64,000 nt of DNA, taken from NCBI RefSeq assembly GCF_025133575.1, contig NZ_CP104011.1, positions 5,030,965 through 5,094,964 on the forward strand, written 5' to 3'. Shown here in pieces: positions 8,062-19,039 of this stretch; position 1 is the first letter of the stretch; each line of letters begins with the position of its first letter. The position numbers were made by a program, and so were the translations under genes. Below the pieces are notes generated by a model. That model did no database searches, was not told the DNA's origin, and saw only the letters and a list, made by a program, of their open reading frames with translations. Origin of the DNA: Pseudomonas sp. GCEP-101. GTDB taxonomy: Bacteria > Pseudomonadota > Gammaproteobacteria > Pseudomonadales > Pseudomonadaceae.

Positions 8062-10335
8062 TCAGGCAGGCTCTGCGGCGATCACTTCGAACTCGAAGGC
8101 CAGCTCGCCATCTTTGAGGTCCACATGGGCCACACCGCCGTGCTCGGCCAGCTCCCCGAACAGGATCTCCTCGGCCAGCGGCCGCTTGATCTTGTCCTGG
8201 ATCAGCCGTGCCATGGGGCGAGCGCCCATCTGCGGATCGTAACCCTTGTCCGCCAGCCAACCGCGGGCTGCGTCGCTGACCTCGATCTGCACGTGCTTGT
8301 CCTCCAGCTGCGCCTGCAGCTCGGTGAGGAACTTGTCGACGATGCTCTTGATGGTCTCGTGACTCAGGCGGCCGAACTGGATGATGGTATCCAGGCGGTT
8401 GCGGAACTCCGGGGTGAAGCTCTTCTTGATCACTTCCATGGCATCGGTGGAGTGGTCCTGCTGCGTGAAGCCGATGGAGGCCCGCGCCGCGGTTTCCGCG
8501 CCAGCGTTGGTGGTCATGATCAGGATGACGTTGCGGAAGTCCGCCTTGCGCCCGTTGTTATCGGTCAGGGTGCCGTGGTCCATCACCTGCAGCAGCAGGT
8601 TGAAGACTTCCGGGTGCGCCTTCTCGATCTCATCCAGCAGCAGCACGCAGTGCGGCGTCTTGGTAATGGCCTCGGTGAGCAGGCCGCCCTGGTCGAAACC
8701 GACGTAGCCCGGAGGCGCGCCGATCAGACGGGACACGGTATGCCGCTCCATGTACTCGGACATGTCGAAGCGCACCAACTCCACGCCCAGCGCCTTGGCC
8801 AACTGTCGCGCCACCTCGGTCTTGCCCACCCCGGTCGGGCCGGAGAACAGGAAGGAACCCACGGGCTTGTCCGGCGACTTCAGGCCGGCGCGTGACAGCT
8901 TGATGGCGGTGGACAGCGACTCGATGGCCGCCGCCTGGCCGAACACGGTCAGCTTCAGGTCGCGTTCCAGGTTACGCAGCAGCTCCTTGTCGGAACTGGA
9001 GACGTGCTTGGGCGGAATCCGCGCGATCTTCGCGACGATGTCCTCGACCTGCGGCACTTCGATGCGCTTCACGCGCTTCTCTTCCGGTTGCAGGCGCTGG
9101 TATGCACCCGCCTCGTCGATGACGTCGATGGCCTTGTCCGGCATGTGCCGGTCGTTGATGTAGCGGGCGGCCAGCTCGGCGGCGGCGCGCAGCGCTTCAT
9201 CGCTGTACTCGATGTGGTGGTGCTGCTCGAAGCGCGGCTTCAGGCCCTTCAGGATGCCAAAGGTGTCCTCGACGGACGGTTCGGTGACGTCGACCTTCTG
9301 GAAGCGACGAGCCAGCGCGCGATCCTTCTCGAAGATGCCGCGGAATTCCTGGAAGGTGGTCGAACCGATGCAGCGGATCTCACCGGACGACAGCAGCGGC
9401 TTGAGCAGGTTGGACGCATCCATCACCCCGCCCGATGCCGCGCCGGCGCCGATGATGGTGTGGATTTCGTCGATGAACAACACGGCATGCGGCCGCTTGC
9501 GCAGTTCGTTGAGCAGCGCCTTGAAGCGCTTCTCGAAGTCGCCGCGGTACTTGGTGCCGGCCAGCAGCGCGCCCAGGTCCAGGGAGTAGACGACGCTGTC
9601 GGACAACAGATCCGGCACCTGGCCGTCGACGATGCGCTTGGCCAGGCCTTCGGCGATGGCGGTCTTGCCCACGCCAGCCTCACCCACCAGCAGCGGGTTG
9701 TTCTTGCGCCGACGGGCGAGGATCTGCGCGACACGCTCGACTTCCGACTCGCGGCCGACCAGCGGATCGATACGCCCCTGGCGCGCCAGGTCGTTCAGGT
9801 TGCTGGCATAGGCATCCAGCGGATGACTGGAGGTGGACGACTCGCCGCCCTCCTCGTCCTGCATCTCCTGCTCGCTGTCCGGGTGCTCGGCATGGCCGGG
9901 CACCTTGGAGATGCCGTGGGCGATGTAGTTGACCACGTCGATGCGGGCGACGCTCTGCTGCTTGAGCAGGAACACCGCCTGGCTCTCCTGCTCGCTGAAG
10001 ATGGCGACCAGCACATTGGCGCCGGTGACTTCACGCTTGCCGGAACTCTGCACGTGGAATACGGCACGCTGCAGGACACGCTGGAAGCCCAGGGTCGGCT
10101 GGGTTTCGCGTTCCTCGTCGTGCTGAGGGATCAGCGGCGTCGTGGAATCGATGAACTCCTGCAGGTCTCGCCGCAGCTTGTCCAGATTCGCACCGCACGC
10201 CTTCAGAACCGTCGCGGCAGCCTCGTTATCCAGAAGCGCCAACAGCAAGTGCTCAACGGTCATGAACTCATGCCGCTTCGCCCGCGCCTCCTTGAAGGCG
10301 AGATTGAGGGTGACTTCGAGCTCTCGATTCAACAT
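8062..10335 (-). CDS. clpA: ATP-dependent Clp protease ATP-binding subunit ClpA
   Basis: ClpA is the hexameric AAA+ unfoldase that feeds substrates to ClpP. The 757-residue protein has the N-domain (1-145, the ClpS docking site), an acidic linker (about 150-170), D1 with Walker A GEAGVGKT at 218-225 and Walker B VLFIDE, and D2 with GPTGVGKT at 499-506. An IGF tripeptide at 621-623 is the ClpP-docking loop. Domain order and length match proteobacterial ClpA. The clpS start-to-clpA gap is 28 bp, so clpS-clpA is an operon. With aat and ate upstream in the window it completes the N-end-rule pathway. Confidence 0.97.
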   Translation of the reverse strand: MLNRELEVTLNLAFKEARAKRHEFMTVEHLLLALLDNEAAATVLKACGANLDKLRRDLQEFIDSTTPLIPQHDEERETQPTLGFQRVLQRAVFHVQSSGKREVTGANVLVAIFSEQESQAVFLLKQQSVARIDVVNYIAHGISKVPGHAEHPDSEQEMQDEEGGESSTSSHPLDAYASNLNDLARQGRIDPLVGRESEVERVAQILARRRKNNPLLVGEAGVGKTAIAEGLAKRIVDGQVPDLLSDSVVYSLDLGALLAGTKYRGDFEKRFKALLNELRKRPHAVLFIDEIHTIIGAGAASGGVMDASNLLKPLLSSGEIRCIGSTTFQEFRGIFEKDRALARRFQKVDVTEPSVEDTFGILKGLKPRFEQHHHIEYSDEALRAAAELAARYINDRHMPDKAIDVIDEAGAYQRLQPEEKRVKRIEVPQVEDIVAKIARIPPKHVSSSDKELLRNLERDLKLTVFGQAAAIESLSTAIKLSRAGLKSPDKPVGSFLFSGPTGVGKTEVARQLAKALGVELVRFDMSEYMERHTVSRLIGAPPGYVGFDQGGLLTEAITKTPHCVLLLDEIEKAHPEVFNLLLQVMDHGTLTDNNGRKADFRNVILIMTTNAGAETAARASIGFTQQDHSTDAMEVIKKSFTPEFRNRLDTIIQFGRLSHETIKSIVDKFLTELQAQLEDKHVQIEVSDAARGWLADKGYDPQMGARPMARLIQDKIKRPLAEEILFGELAEHGGVAHVDLKDGELAFEFEVIAAEPA

Positions 10336-10363
10336 GACTTCACCTCGCTCCCAAACATCCGCA

Positions 10364-10726
10364 TCAACCTTCTATCTCAATTTCGCACAACAGTGGATGT
10401 TGGCTCTCCCTCGCATATTGATTGACCTGCATGGCTTTGGTTTCCGCGACATCGCGGGTAAAGGTCCCGCAGTTCGCCTTGCCCTGGGTATGCACAGTCA
10501 ACATGACCTTGGTTGCCTGCTCGCGGTTCATGTTGAAGTACAGCTCCAGCACCTCAACCACGAAATCCATCGGGGTGTAATCATCGTTGAACATGATGAC
10601 CCGATACATGGACGGCGCCTTGAGGGCTGGTTTGGCTTCTTCAACCGCCAGCCCCGTCCCGTCGTCTTCCATTGGATCCGGGCGGTCCTGATTGAATGTT
10701 AGTCGAATCTGGCTACTTGCATGCAT
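10364..10726 (-). CDS. clpS: ATP-dependent Clp protease adaptor ClpS
   Basis: ClpS recognises N-terminal Leu, Phe, Tyr and Trp and delivers such proteins to ClpA. The start is set at the ATG complementary to 10724-10726 (MHASSQIRLTFNQDRPDP), giving 120 residues and the normal family N-terminus. A longer frame to 10822 adds 32 residues with no family resemblance. The core shows the binding-pocket motif FNDDYTPMDFVVEVL, VMLTVHTQGKANCG and the C-terminal ETKAMQVNQYARESQHPL. It is transcribed leftward into clpA and is divergent from cspD. Confidence 0.95.
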   Translation of the reverse strand: MHASSQIRLTFNQDRPDPMEDDGTGLAVEEAKPALKAPSMYRVIMFNDDYTPMDFVVEVLELYFNMNREQATKVMLTVHTQGKANCGTFTRDVAETKAMQVNQYARESQHPLLCEIEIEG

Positions 10727-10841
10727 GCTGGAATAAAAGCTTTGCGAGTGGGTGAATGAGTGGGCCGGTTGGAGTTTGAATCGCCTCTCAGGCCCAGACG
10801 ACGCCGCCTTGACTAACGGCAAAAGGGTGTTACAACCAAAG

Positions 10842-10861
10842 GATACCCCCCGGAGGGTATC
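10842..10861. promoter_or_regulatory. Palindrome in the clpS/cspD divergent promoter region
   Basis: GATACCC (10842-10848) and GGGTATC (10855-10861) form a perfect 7-bp inverted repeat with a 6-bp centre. It lies 116 bp upstream of clpS and 94 bp upstream of cspD. It could be an operator or part of a 5' leader structure; I recognise no specific regulator. Confidence 0.4.
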
Positions 10862-10954
10862 AGGAGTTCCGGACGCCAGTCTTTACAAAAAGGCATAGCG
10901 GAATAGTAGTGGATGATACTCCAGCGATGGAGTCCTTTGCAGAGGGATATCAGC

Positions 10955-11230
10955 ATGCTTAGCGGTAAGGTCAAGTGGTTCAACAACGCCAAGGGCTATG
11001 GTTTCATCCTGGCTGATGGCCGAGATGAGGACCTGTTTGCTCATTATTCGGCAATCCAGATGGATGGCTACAAGACTCTCAAGGCCGGCCAACCCGTCAG
11101 TTTCGAGATCCTGCAAGGTCCGAAAGGGTTGCACGCGGTGAACATCCAGCCCGTCAACGCCAATGCATCCACCCCAGCCGCGCAGACTGCCCCGAGCAGC
11201 GAGGTCGAGAACCTCACGGCGGAAGCCTGA
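10955..11230 (+). CDS. cspD: Cold-shock-domain protein CspD-like
   Basis: The protein is a small single-stranded nucleic-acid-binding protein; E. coli CspD inhibits replication in stationary phase. The start at 10955 (MLSGKVKWFNNAKGYGFI) gives 91 residues. The RNP1 motif KGYGFI and an RNP2-like DLFAHYSAI are present in the OB-fold (1-68), followed by a low-complexity Ala/Thr/Glu tail. Divergent pairing with clpS matches the cspD-clpS arrangement in other gammaproteobacteria. A bidirectional terminator separates it from icd. The family is clear; the CspD subtype rests on context. Confidence 0.9.
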   Translation: MLSGKVKWFNNAKGYGFILADGRDEDLFAHYSAIQMDGYKTLKAGQPVSFEILQGPKGLHAVNIQPVNANASTPAAQTAPSSEVENLTAEA

Positions 11231-11253
11231 TTCGTCACGGATCAGACGAAACG

Positions 11254-11282
11254 AAAAAGGCCGGCAGCAAGCCGGCCTTTTT
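11254..11282. terminator. Bidirectional terminator between convergent cspD and icd
   Basis: AAAAAGGCCGGC (11254-11265), loop AGCAA and GCCGGCCTTTTT (11271-11282) form a perfect 12-bp stem with A- and T-runs on opposite sides. This suits termination of cspD from the left and icd from the right. Confidence 0.9.
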
Positions 11283-11303
11283 CATGGGCGAGGAATTACC
11301 CCG

Positions 11304-12557
11304 TTACATCTTGGCGATGATCGCGTCGCCGAACTCGGAGCAGGACAGCAGCTTGGCGCCGTCCATCAGGCGCTCGAAGTCGTAGGTCACGGTCTTCGCG
11401 GCGATCGCGCCGTTGACGCCGTCAATGATCAGGTCGGCCGCCTCCGGCCAGCCCATGTGGCGCAGCATCATCTCCGCGGAGAGGATCACCGACCCCGGGT
11501 TGACCTTGTCCAGCCCCGCGTACTTGGGCGCGGTACCGTGGGTCGCCTCGAACATGGCCACCGAGTCGGACAGGTTGGCCCCCGGCGCGATGCCGATGCC
11601 ACCCACTTCCGCCGCCAGGGCGTCGGACAGGTAGTCACCGTTCAGGTTGAGGGTGGCGATCACGTCGTATTCGGCCGGCCGCAGCAGGATCTGCTGCAGC
11701 ATGGCGTCGGCGATGACGTCCTTCACCACGATGTTCTTGCCGGTGGTCGGGTTCTTGAACTGCATCCACGGGCCGCCGTCGAGCAGTTGGGCGCCGAACT
11801 CGTCGCGGGCCACTTCGTAGCCCCAGTCCTTGAACGCACCCTCGGTGAATTTCATGATGTTGCCCTTGTGGACCAGGGTGACCGAGCTGCGGTCATTGTC
11901 CACGGCATATTGCAGGGCCTTGCGCACCAGGCGTTTGGTGCCTTCCTGGGAAACCGGCTTGATGCCGATGCCGCAGTTGTCGGTGAAGCGGATCTTCTTG
12001 ACGCCCATTTCCTCGGTGAGGAACTTGATCACCTTCTGCGCTTCCGGCGAGCCCGCCTTCCACTCGACACCAGCATAGATGTCCTCGGAGTTCTCGCGGA
12101 AGATCACCATGTCCACGTCGCCGGGCTTCTTCACCGGGCTGGGCACGCCTTCGAACCAGCGCACCGGGCGCAGGCAAACGTACAGGTCGAGCTGCTGGCG
12201 CAAGGCCACGTTCAGAGAGCGAATGCCGCCGCCCACCGGGGTGGTCAGCGGGCCCTTGATGGACACCACGTAATCGCGAACGGCATCCAGGGTTTCCTGG
12301 GGCAGCCAGGTGTCCTGGTCGTAGACCTGGGTGGCTTTCTCGCCGGCGTAGACTTCCATCCATGCGATCTTGCGGTCGCCCTTGTAGGCTTTCTCGACGG
12401 CAGCGTCGACGACCTTGATCATGACCGGGCTGATATCCACGCCAATGCCATCACCCTCGATGAACGGGATGATCGGGTTCTTCGGTACATTCAAGGACAT
12501 ATCGGCGTTGACGGTGATTTTGTCACCGGCCGGCACCTGGATCTTTTGGTATCCCAT
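11304..12557 (-). CDS. icd: NADP-dependent isocitrate dehydrogenase, homodimeric type
   Basis: Icd oxidises isocitrate to 2-oxoglutarate in the TCA cycle, making NADPH. The start at 12557 (MGYQKIQVPAGDKI) gives 417 residues; the longer frame to 12635 adds an unrelated leader. The substrate loop GGGIRSLNVALRQ holds the serine that AceK phosphorylates in enteric bacteria. LNLNGDYLSDALAAEVGGIG and the NADP-binding THGTAPKYAG are also visible. GCGGAG precedes the start. It is divergent from idh, which encodes an unrelated monomeric enzyme for the same reaction. Confidence 0.95.
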   Translation of the reverse strand: MGYQKIQVPAGDKITVNADMSLNVPKNPIIPFIEGDGIGVDISPVMIKVVDAAVEKAYKGDRKIAWMEVYAGEKATQVYDQDTWLPQETLDAVRDYVVSIKGPLTTPVGGGIRSLNVALRQQLDLYVCLRPVRWFEGVPSPVKKPGDVDMVIFRENSEDIYAGVEWKAGSPEAQKVIKFLTEEMGVKKIRFTDNCGIGIKPVSQEGTKRLVRKALQYAVDNDRSSVTLVHKGNIMKFTEGAFKDWGYEVARDEFGAQLLDGGPWMQFKNPTTGKNIVVKDVIADAMLQQILLRPAEYDVIATLNLNGDYLSDALAAEVGGIGIAPGANLSDSVAMFEATHGTAPKYAGLDKVNPGSVILSAEMMLRHMGWPEAADLIIDGVNGAIAAKTVTYDFERLMDGAKLLSCSEFGDAIIAKM

Positions 12558-12914
12558 GCTGAACTCCGCTTTTTGGTTGAAACCCACTTGCAGCCACTGA
12601 GGGTAGCTCACAAGTCGATGATCGAACCACATCATTCCTTAGTCTAAAAAAGCCACGCGCATCAGCCGGCCTTTAGGGTGGTATACTGGCCGGCATGACT
12701 TAATGGTCATCGAGGTCCGAGCAGTCTGGGACCAGACTCTCTCCTCGCAGCGGCGCACATCCCCATCAGGATCCCGCCGTACAACGCTCTACTGGCGCCC
12801 CAATATCCCCGCGGCAAATCTCGAAGGTCGGTCAACCACTTCGTTGAACGCAAGCGTGTACCAACGCGATTCGAGACTCTGTGCGCGCCCAGCAAAGAAG
12901 AGAGTTAGAACGAG
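12558..12914. other. Divergent icd/idh control region
   Basis: No gene is supported in these 357 bp. An extended -10 (TGGTATACT, 12679-12687) points toward idh and lacks a clear -35. AGTCTGG-GA-CCAGACT (12723-12738) is a perfect dyad about 40 bp downstream, within the presumed idh leader of roughly 220 nt. Short frames here have weak starts and no family features. Confidence 0.45.
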
Positions 12915-15137
<2,223 letters not shown>

Positions 15138-15155
15138 GCCGCTTCGCGTGACACC

Positions 15156-15183
15156 AGAACCCCCGGGCCTTCCCGGGGGTTCT
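15156..15183 (+). terminator. Terminator hairpin after idh
   Basis: AGAACCCCCGGG (15156-15167), loop CCTT and CCCGGGGGTTCT (15172-15183) form a perfect 12-bp stem 18 bp past the idh stop. The following T-tract is interrupted (GCTTTCTG). Confidence 0.8.
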
Positions 15184-15240
15184 GCTTTCTGCCTCCGGCA
15201 ACGTTAAACTCGCGCCTTTCCGACTCATGAGAATCAATCC

Positions 15241-15684
15241 ATGCGCTGGCTAGCACACGTCACCGTCGCCACCATCGTCGAAGACCAGGGCCGTTTCCTG
15301 CTGGTGGAGGAAATGTCCGCTGACAAAAAACAGGTCTTCAACCAGCCCGCCGGCCACCTGGAAGCCAACGAGACCCTGCTCGAGGCCGCCGTACGCGAAA
15401 CCCTCGAGGAAACCGGCTGGGACGTAGAGCTGACCGCCGTGACCGGCATCTACCTGTACACCGCGCCAAGCAACGGCGTGACCTACCAACGCGTGTGCTT
15501 TGCCGCCCGCCCCCTGCGCCACCACCCCGAACGCGCACTGGACGAGGGCATCCTCGGCGCCCGCTGGATGACGCGCGAAGAACTGGCCGCGCAGCCCGAT
15601 CGCTGGCGCAGCCACCTGGTGCTGCGCTGCATCGACGACTACCTCGACGGCGAGCGCTTCCCGCTTGCCCTGATCCGCGACTGA
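15241..15684 (+). CDS. nudJ: Nudix hydrolase NudJ-like phosphatase
   Basis: NudJ in E. coli removes phosphate from nucleoside tri- and diphosphates and from hydroxymethylpyrimidine pyrophosphate. The 147-residue protein carries the Nudix box GHLEANETLLEAAVRETLEE (G-x5-E-x7-R-E-x2-E-E pattern) at about 39-61 within a single alpha/beta/alpha domain. It lies upstream of mnmA, hflD and purB, exactly as in E. coli, which supports the NudJ assignment over a generic Nudix call. The substrate is inferred from family and context. Confidence 0.85.
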   Translation: MRWLAHVTVATIVEDQGRFLLVEEMSADKKQVFNQPAGHLEANETLLEAAVRETLEETGWDVELTAVTGIYLYTAPSNGVTYQRVCFAARPLRHHPERALDEGILGARWMTREELAAQPDRWRSHLVLRCIDDYLDGERFPLALIRD

Positions 15685-15756
15685 ACCCGCAGCCGAGCCT
15701 CAACCGCTCGGCTCTGGTAGAATCCTCGCCTTTACCTGCCCCCGTGATGCGCCACC

Positions 15757-16896
15757 ATGCCTGATTCGTCCCCGTCTTCGCTGAAAAGCCCCCAGAACAC
15801 CCGCGTCATCGTCGGCATGTCCGGCGGCGTGGATTCCTCTGTCTCTGCCCTGCTCCTCAAGGAACAGGGCTACCAGGTGGAAGGTCTGTTCATGAAGAAC
15901 TGGGAAGAAGACGACGGCACCGAGTACTGCACCGCCATGACCGACCTGGCCGACGCCCAGGCCGTCTGCGACCGCATCGGCATCACGCTGCACACCGCCA
16001 ACTTCGCCGCGGAATACTGGGACAACGTCTTCGAGCACTTCCTCGAGGAGTACAAGGCCGGCCGCACGCCGAACCCGGACATCCTCTGCAACCGCGAGAT
16101 CAAGTTCAAAGCCTTCCTCGACTACGCCGTCGCCCTGGGCGCGGACTTGATCGCCACTGGGCACTACGTGCGCCGCCGCGATATCGACGGCCGCAGCGAA
16201 CTGCTCAAGGGCCTGGACCCGAACAAGGACCAGAGCTACTTCCTCCACGCCGTGGGCGGCGAGCAGATCGGCAAGACCCTGTTCCCGGTCGGCGAACTGG
16301 AAAAGCCCGAAGTCCGCGCCATCGCCGAGAAATACGGCCTGGCCACCGCGAAGAAGAAGGATTCCACCGGCATCTGCTTCATCGGCGAGCGTCGCTTCAG
16401 CGACTTCCTCAAGCAGTACCTGCCAGCACAACCGGGCGACATCGAGACCACCGACGGCAAGGTCATCGGCAAACACGTCGGCCTGATGTACCACACCATC
16501 GGCCAGCGCCAGGGCCTGGGCATCGGCGGGCTGAAGAACGCCGACGACAGCCCCTGGTACGTGCTGGAGAAAGACCTTGCGCGCAACGTCCTGGTCGTCG
16601 GCCAGGGCAACGACCACCCCTGGCTGTTCTCCCGCGCCCTGCACGCCTCGCACATCTACTGGGTCAACCCCATCGATCTGGACCAGCCCAAGGCCCTGCG
16701 CGCCAAGGTGCGCTACCGCCAGGCGGACCAGGACTGCGTGCTGGAGCGCACCGCGAACGGCTACCGCGCCGTCTTTGACGAGCCGCAGCGCGCCGTCACC
16801 CCGGGCCAGTCCGTCGTCTTCTACGACGGCGAAATCTGCCTCGGCGGCGGCGTGATCGAATCCGCTGAACCCGCGTTCGCTAAGGAAACCGCATGA
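15757..16896 (+). CDS. mnmA: tRNA-specific 2-thiouridylase MnmA
   Basis: MnmA installs the 2-thio group on U34 of tRNA-Lys, -Glu and -Gln using sulfur relayed by Tus proteins. The 379-residue protein has a PP-loop GMSGGVDSSV near residues 21-30 and the catalytic cysteine of NPDILCNREIKF. The second active-site cysteine is in DSTGICFIGERRF. The C-terminal beta-barrel carries MYHTIGQRQGLGIGG. The stop overlaps the hflD start by four bases (ATGA), so translation is coupled. The ATG at 15757 leaves a short variable leader before the PP-loop. Confidence 0.96.
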   Translation: MPDSSPSSLKSPQNTRVIVGMSGGVDSSVSALLLKEQGYQVEGLFMKNWEEDDGTEYCTAMTDLADAQAVCDRIGITLHTANFAAEYWDNVFEHFLEEYKAGRTPNPDILCNREIKFKAFLDYAVALGADLIATGHYVRRRDIDGRSELLKGLDPNKDQSYFLHAVGGEQIGKTLFPVGELEKPEVRAIAEKYGLATAKKKDSTGICFIGERRFSDFLKQYLPAQPGDIETTDGKVIGKHVGLMYHTIGQRQGLGIGGLKNADDSPWYVLEKDLARNVLVVGQGNDHPWLFSRALHASHIYWVNPIDLDQPKALRAKVRYRQADQDCVLERTANGYRAVFDEPQRAVTPGQSVVFYDGEICLGGGVIESAEPAFAKETA

Positions 16897-17513
16897 GCGA
16901 TCTGCACGACCAGATCATCGCCCTTTCCGGCGTCTTCGAAGCCGCCGCCCTGGTAGACCGCCTCGCTCGCACCGGGCAGATCCCGGAGGCGCCCCTGGGC
17001 TGCATGCTCGGCAGCCTGCTGGTGCGCGACCCGAAGACCACCCTCGACGTCTACGGCGGCGACACCGCCAACCTGCGCGAAGGCTTCCGCGCCCTGGTCA
17101 GCGCCCTGGAACGCGACCCCAACAGCCTGCAGCGCGAACCGCTGCGTTATGCGCTGTCGCTGATCGGCCTGGAACGCCAGCTCAACAAGCGCGACGACAT
17201 GCTCGATATCATGGGCACCCGCCTGGACCAGATCCAGCAACAGGTGCAGCACTTCGGCCTGGTCCACGAGAACGTCATCGCCTCCTGCGCCGGCCTCTAC
17301 CAGGACACGCTCAGCACCTTCCGCCAACGCATCCAGGTGCATGGCGACATGCGCCACCTGCAGATCAACGCGAACGCCGCGCGCATCCGCGCCCTGCTGC
17401 TGGCCGGCATCCGCTCCGCGCGCCTGTGGCGACAGCTCGGCGGCAACCGCTGGCAGATGCTGTTCAGCCGGAAGAAAATGCTCAACGAACTGCGTCCCCT
17501 GCTGCGCGGCTGA
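16893..17513 (+). CDS. hflD: High frequency lysogenization protein HflD homolog
   Basis: HflD is a membrane-associated protein that in E. coli binds phage lambda CII; its housekeeping role is unclear. The 206-residue, mostly helical protein shows family features LVDRLARTGQ, LGSLLVRDPKTTLDVYGG and the Arg-rich C-terminus SARLWRQLGGNRWQMLFSRKKML. It overlaps mnmA by 4 bp and precedes purB, the order known from E. coli. No membrane segment or signal is visible. Confidence 0.92.
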   Translation: MSDLHDQIIALSGVFEAAALVDRLARTGQIPEAPLGCMLGSLLVRDPKTTLDVYGGDTANLREGFRALVSALERDPNSLQREPLRYALSLIGLERQLNKRDDMLDIMGTRLDQIQQQVQHFGLVHENVIASCAGLYQDTLSTFRQRIQVHGDMRHLQINANAARIRALLLAGIRSARLWRQLGGNRWQMLFSRKKMLNELRPLLRG

Positions 17514-17608
17514 AACCTGCCCTTGCGGTCGCCGCAAAGGCGACCGCATCGCGCCATTCGTGTATGATGTGCGCCCTTTTCGTTGACCGACAGCTACGAG
17601 AACGCCCC

Positions 17609-18979
17609 ATGCAGCTTTCCTCCCTTACCGCGGTTTCCCCCGTTGACGGCCGTTACGGCAGCAAAACCAGCGCCCTGCGTCCGATTTTCAGCGAATACGG
17701 TCTGATCCGTTTCCGCGTCCTGGTGGAGGTTCGCTGGCTCCAGCGTCTCGCCGCCCACGCCGGCATCCCTGAAGTAGCGCCCTTCTCCGCCGAAGCCAAC
17801 GCCCTGCTGAACCAGCTCGCCGACGACTTCCAGCTGGAGCACGCCCAGCGCATCAAGGACATCGAGCGCACCACCAACCACGACGTCAAGGCCGTGGAAT
17901 ACCTGCTCAAGGAACAAGCCGCCCAGCTGCCGGAACTGGCCAAGGTCAGCGAGTTCATCCACTTCGCCTGCACCTCCGAGGACATCAACAACCTGTCCCA
18001 CGCCCTGATGCTGCGCGAAGGCCGTGACACCGTGCTGCTGCCGCTGATGCGCCAGATCGCCGACTCCATCCGTGAGCTGGCAGTGAAGTTCGCCGACGTG
18101 CCGATGCTGTCGCGCACCCACGGCCAGCCGGCCTCCCCGACCACCCTGGGCAAGGAACTGGCCAACGTCGTCTACCGCCTGGAGCGCCAGATCAAGCAGG
18201 TCGCCTCGGTCGAGCTGCTGGGCAAGATCAACGGTGCCGTGGGCAACTACAACGCCCACCTGTCGGCCTACCCGCAGGTGGATTGGGAAGCCAACGCCCG
18301 CGAGTTCATCGAAGGTGACCTGGGCCTGAACTGGAACCCCTACACCACCCAGATCGAGCCGCACGACTACATCGCCGAGCTGTTCGACGCCATCGCGCGC
18401 TTCAACACCATCCTCATCGACTTCGACCGCGACGTCTGGGGCTACATCTCCCTGGGCTACTTCAAGCAGAAGACCGTCGCTGGCGAGATCGGCTCCTCGA
18501 CCATGCCGCACAAGGTCAATCCGATCGACTTCGAGAACTCCGAAGGCAACCTGGGCATCGCCAACGCGCTGTTCCAGCACCTGGCCAGCAAACTGCCGAT
18601 CTCCCGCTGGCAGCGCGACCTGACCGACTCCACCGTGCTGCGCAACCTGGGCGTCGGCTTCGCCCACAGCGTCATCGCCTACGAAGCCAGCCTCAAGGGC
18701 ATCGGCAAGCTGGAGCTGAACGCCGCGCGCATCGCCGAAGACCTGGACGCCTGCTGGGAAGTCCTGGCCGAGCCGGTGCAGACCGTCATGCGCCGCTACG
18801 GCATCGAGAACCCCTACGAGAAGCTCAAGGAGCTGACCCGCGGCAAAGGCATCAGCGCCGAAGCCCTGCAGGTGTTCATCGACGGCCTCGACATGCCCGC
18901 CGACGCCAAGGCCGAGCTGAAGAAACTCACCCCCGCGAATTACATCGGTAACGCTGCAGCCCAGGCCAAGCGCATCTGA
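17609..18979 (+). CDS. purB: Adenylosuccinate lyase
   Basis: PurB cleaves SAICAR to AICAR and adenylosuccinate to AMP in purine synthesis. The start at 17609 (MQLSSLTAVSPVDGRYGSKT) gives 456 residues; the open frame continues upstream without family resemblance. The superfamily signature GSSTMPHKVNPIDFEN, the catalytic-region HGQPASPTTLGKE, and TSEDINN are present. It follows hflD after 95 bp, so it may have its own promoter there. A strong terminator ends the unit. Confidence 0.97.
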   Translation: MQLSSLTAVSPVDGRYGSKTSALRPIFSEYGLIRFRVLVEVRWLQRLAAHAGIPEVAPFSAEANALLNQLADDFQLEHAQRIKDIERTTNHDVKAVEYLLKEQAAQLPELAKVSEFIHFACTSEDINNLSHALMLREGRDTVLLPLMRQIADSIRELAVKFADVPMLSRTHGQPASPTTLGKELANVVYRLERQIKQVASVELLGKINGAVGNYNAHLSAYPQVDWEANAREFIEGDLGLNWNPYTTQIEPHDYIAELFDAIARFNTILIDFDRDVWGYISLGYFKQKTVAGEIGSSTMPHKVNPIDFENSEGNLGIANALFQHLASKLPISRWQRDLTDSTVLRNLGVGFAHSVIAYEASLKGIGKLELNAARIAEDLDACWEVLAEPVQTVMRRYGIENPYEKLKELTRGKGISAEALQVFIDGLDMPADAKAELKKLTPANYIGNAAAQAKRI

Positions 18980-18998
18980 GATTCGCCCCGACTTTGCA

Positions 18999-19022
18999 CG
19001 CCCGGCTGTGCCGGGCGTTTTT
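18999..19022 (+). terminator. Intrinsic terminator after purB
   Basis: CGCCCGGC (18999-19006), loop TGT and GCCGGGCG (19010-19017) are followed by five T residues. It lies 20 bp past the purB stop. Confidence 0.88.
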
Positions 19023-19039
19023 GTTTCAAGGACTTAACC

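Noticed and set aside
12558..12914. tRNA or rRNA gene in the longer gaps
   Set aside because: No T-loop (GGTTCGANYCC) with matching acceptor stem was found here or in the other gaps over 300 bp.
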